From NCBI RefSeq assembly GCF_001044255.1, contig NZ_JYNX01000035.1:111795-175794 (forward strand): DNA of 64,000 nt. The letters are read 5' to 3'. A model generated the notes under the pieces. That model was not told the origin of the DNA. It saw only the letters and a program-made list of their open reading frames with translations, and made no database searches. Positions 63,042-64,000 of this stretch are shown here, one piece after another. The translations under genes and the position numbers were made by a program. This DNA comes from Mycolicibacterium chubuense. Its GTDB lineage: Bacteria > Actinomycetota > Actinomycetes > Mycobacteriales > Mycobacteriaceae. Within the stretch, counting starts at the first letter, position 1; every line of letters starts with the position of its first letter.

Positions 63042-63881
63042 TCATCGCGACAGCCCGGCCTCGGTCGCGGCGACGCGAAATCCGGCGTGATACACGATCC
63101 CGGTCGGTGCGATACCACGCTGGCGGTAGTAGCCCTCTTTGTAATAGATGCCTGACGTGCCCGGAACCATGGTCCTCACGGTGTAGGTGTTCGAGCCGTT
63201 GGTGAACATCTGCGGCACACCGTTCATCCACAGCCTGAGGTAGCCTTCGCTGTCCGACGCGGAGTACTTGATCTCCATCATGACGTCGTGCCAGATCCCT
63301 ACCGCCAACGGCGTGTCGTAGATGTCCAACCTGTCGATGACGACGTTCGGCGCTGACTGCTTGTGGACGATCAGCGACCACTGTCCGTTCTTCTCGTTCA
63401 CATCCCAGCCGACCGGTGGACTGCCGCCGCAGTTGCAGTGCCACTGATTGGTCACACCCCAGCCCAGCGACGCATGGTCCTGAGGGAAGCTGGGATCGAA
63501 CTTGACAGAGAATGCGTACCAGCGCGTCTGACCCTCGGTACCGCCGCTCAGCGGGGTCGTACTCTGCACCTCGGAGCGATCCCCGGACGGAAAGCCGGGA
63601 TAGTCACCGTCGCGAACCTCGAACCTGGCGGCTTTGCCTTTCGCCGGGTCGTCGACGACGGCAGCGGCATATGTCGGCGTGTAAGCGGCGCCCGACGAGT
63701 TGTAGAACTTGTTCTGCACGATGTCCCATTGACTGAAATCACCTGTGCTGTAGTCGCCGACGAACAGCGCAGTGTCACCGGACGCGGGCGGAGCCGCAGT
63801 GGTTGTCGGCGCGCACCCCATGCCGCAGGAGAGCACCGCAACAGCCGCCACCCGAGCGAACGTGCTCCTTGATCGACCCAC
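63042..63881 (-). CDS. Secreted polysaccharide lyase (heparin-lyase-I-like jelly roll)
   Basis: 279 residues. A short basic N-terminus and a hydrophobic segment VAAVAVLSCGMGCA make a signal peptide, possibly of lipoprotein type (VLSC). The mature part reads GDYSTGDFSQWD, DRSEVQS, RWYAFSVKFDPSFPQ, NQWH, WDVNEKNGQWSLIV, GIWHDVMMEIKYS and GYLRLWMNGV, the pattern of the Polysacc_lyase (PF14099) jelly-roll family. It would cleave an acidic polysaccharide, probably the one made here. GTG at 63881 with GGGGGTG upstream; the frame is open to 63935. Confidence 0.85.
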   Translation of the reverse strand: MGRSRSTFARVAAVAVLSCGMGCAPTTTAAPPASGDTALFVGDYSTGDFSQWDIVQNKFYNSSGAAYTPTYAAAVVDDPAKGKAARFEVRDGDYPGFPSGDRSEVQSTTPLSGGTEGQTRWYAFSVKFDPSFPQDHASLGWGVTNQWHCNCGGSPPVGWDVNEKNGQWSLIVHKQSAPNVVIDRLDIYDTPLAVGIWHDVMMEIKYSASDSEGYLRLWMNGVPQMFTNGSNTYTVRTMVPGTSGIYYKEGYYRQRGIAPTGIVYHAGFRVAATEAGLSR

Positions 63882-64000
63882 TGCGCACCCCCGATTGAAA
63901 GGACGACGGCGTCCGGCGATCAGTGAGTCGAGCACTGACGGGAGCCATCAGCCCCAACGTACGCCGGTTGTGACGGGTCCGACGACGAGTCCGGTGGGAC

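Overview
The window is high-GC DNA from a mycobacterium, most likely a rapid grower (Mycolicibacterium type). From about 1.1 to 27.8 kb the gene order follows the M. tuberculosis segment Rv3567c-Rv3589 (hsaB, hsaC, hsaD, hsaA, kshB, Rv3572, fadE34, kstR, a LacI-type regulator, an MBL protein with arsB2, rlmB, cysS, ispF, carD, lpqE, radA, disA, Rv3587c, canB, mutY). These assignments come from reading the protein sequences against remembered family sequences; no search was run.

1-1.1 kb: a 74-bp perfect inverted repeat at the window edge, then a TetR regulator divergent from a DUF2867-like gene. 1.1-9.5 kb: the KstR-controlled cholesterol block: HsaABCD (A/B-ring opening), KshB (electron supply for 9-alpha-hydroxylation), FadE34 (side-chain beta-oxidation) and the repressor KstR, with KstR boxes in both divergent control regions. 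9.5-18.6 kb: a trehalose-phosphatase, a LacI regulator, a Zur-type zinc ABC operon, 5-oxoprolinase subunit A, an ArsR/MFS efflux pair with twin operators, and the MBL/ArsB pair. 18.6-27.8 kb: housekeeping genes (rlmB-cysS-ispF-carD, lpqE, radA-disA, canB/mutY). ispD, normally between carD and ispF, is absent.

27.8-64 kb is accessory. It opens with a 7.5-kb gene for a secreted protein of about 2,508 residues with two glucose/sorbosone-dehydrogenase-type propellers, three copies of an unidentified 200-residue module, four Ig-like repeats, a PKD domain and a Calx-beta domain. After it comes an exopolysaccharide locus with Wzx/Wzy logic: an initiating polyprenyl-phosphate sugar transferase, nucleotide-sugar enzymes (C-methyltransferase, nucleotidyltransferase, two epimerase/dehydratases, an RmlC-like epimerase, a GDP-mannose dehydrogenase-like enzyme, a PIG-L deacetylase, an AsnB amidotransferase), five glycosyltransferases, a Wzx flippase, a Wzy polymerase, a Wzz/Wzc-like co-polymerase with a broken P-loop, a GT-C-like membrane protein, a methyltransferase and a secreted polysaccharide lyase. 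Two paralogous LuxR-type regulators that both lack the phospho-acceptor aspartate lie at about 36 kb and 50 kb.

How the accessory genes may work together (inference): lipid-linked repeat units are built in the cytoplasm, flipped by Wzx, polymerised by Wzy under the Wzz-like protein, and trimmed or released by the lyase. The GDP-mannose dehydrogenase and AsnB suggest an acidic or amidated uronic sugar. The giant secreted protein may act on or adhere to this polymer.
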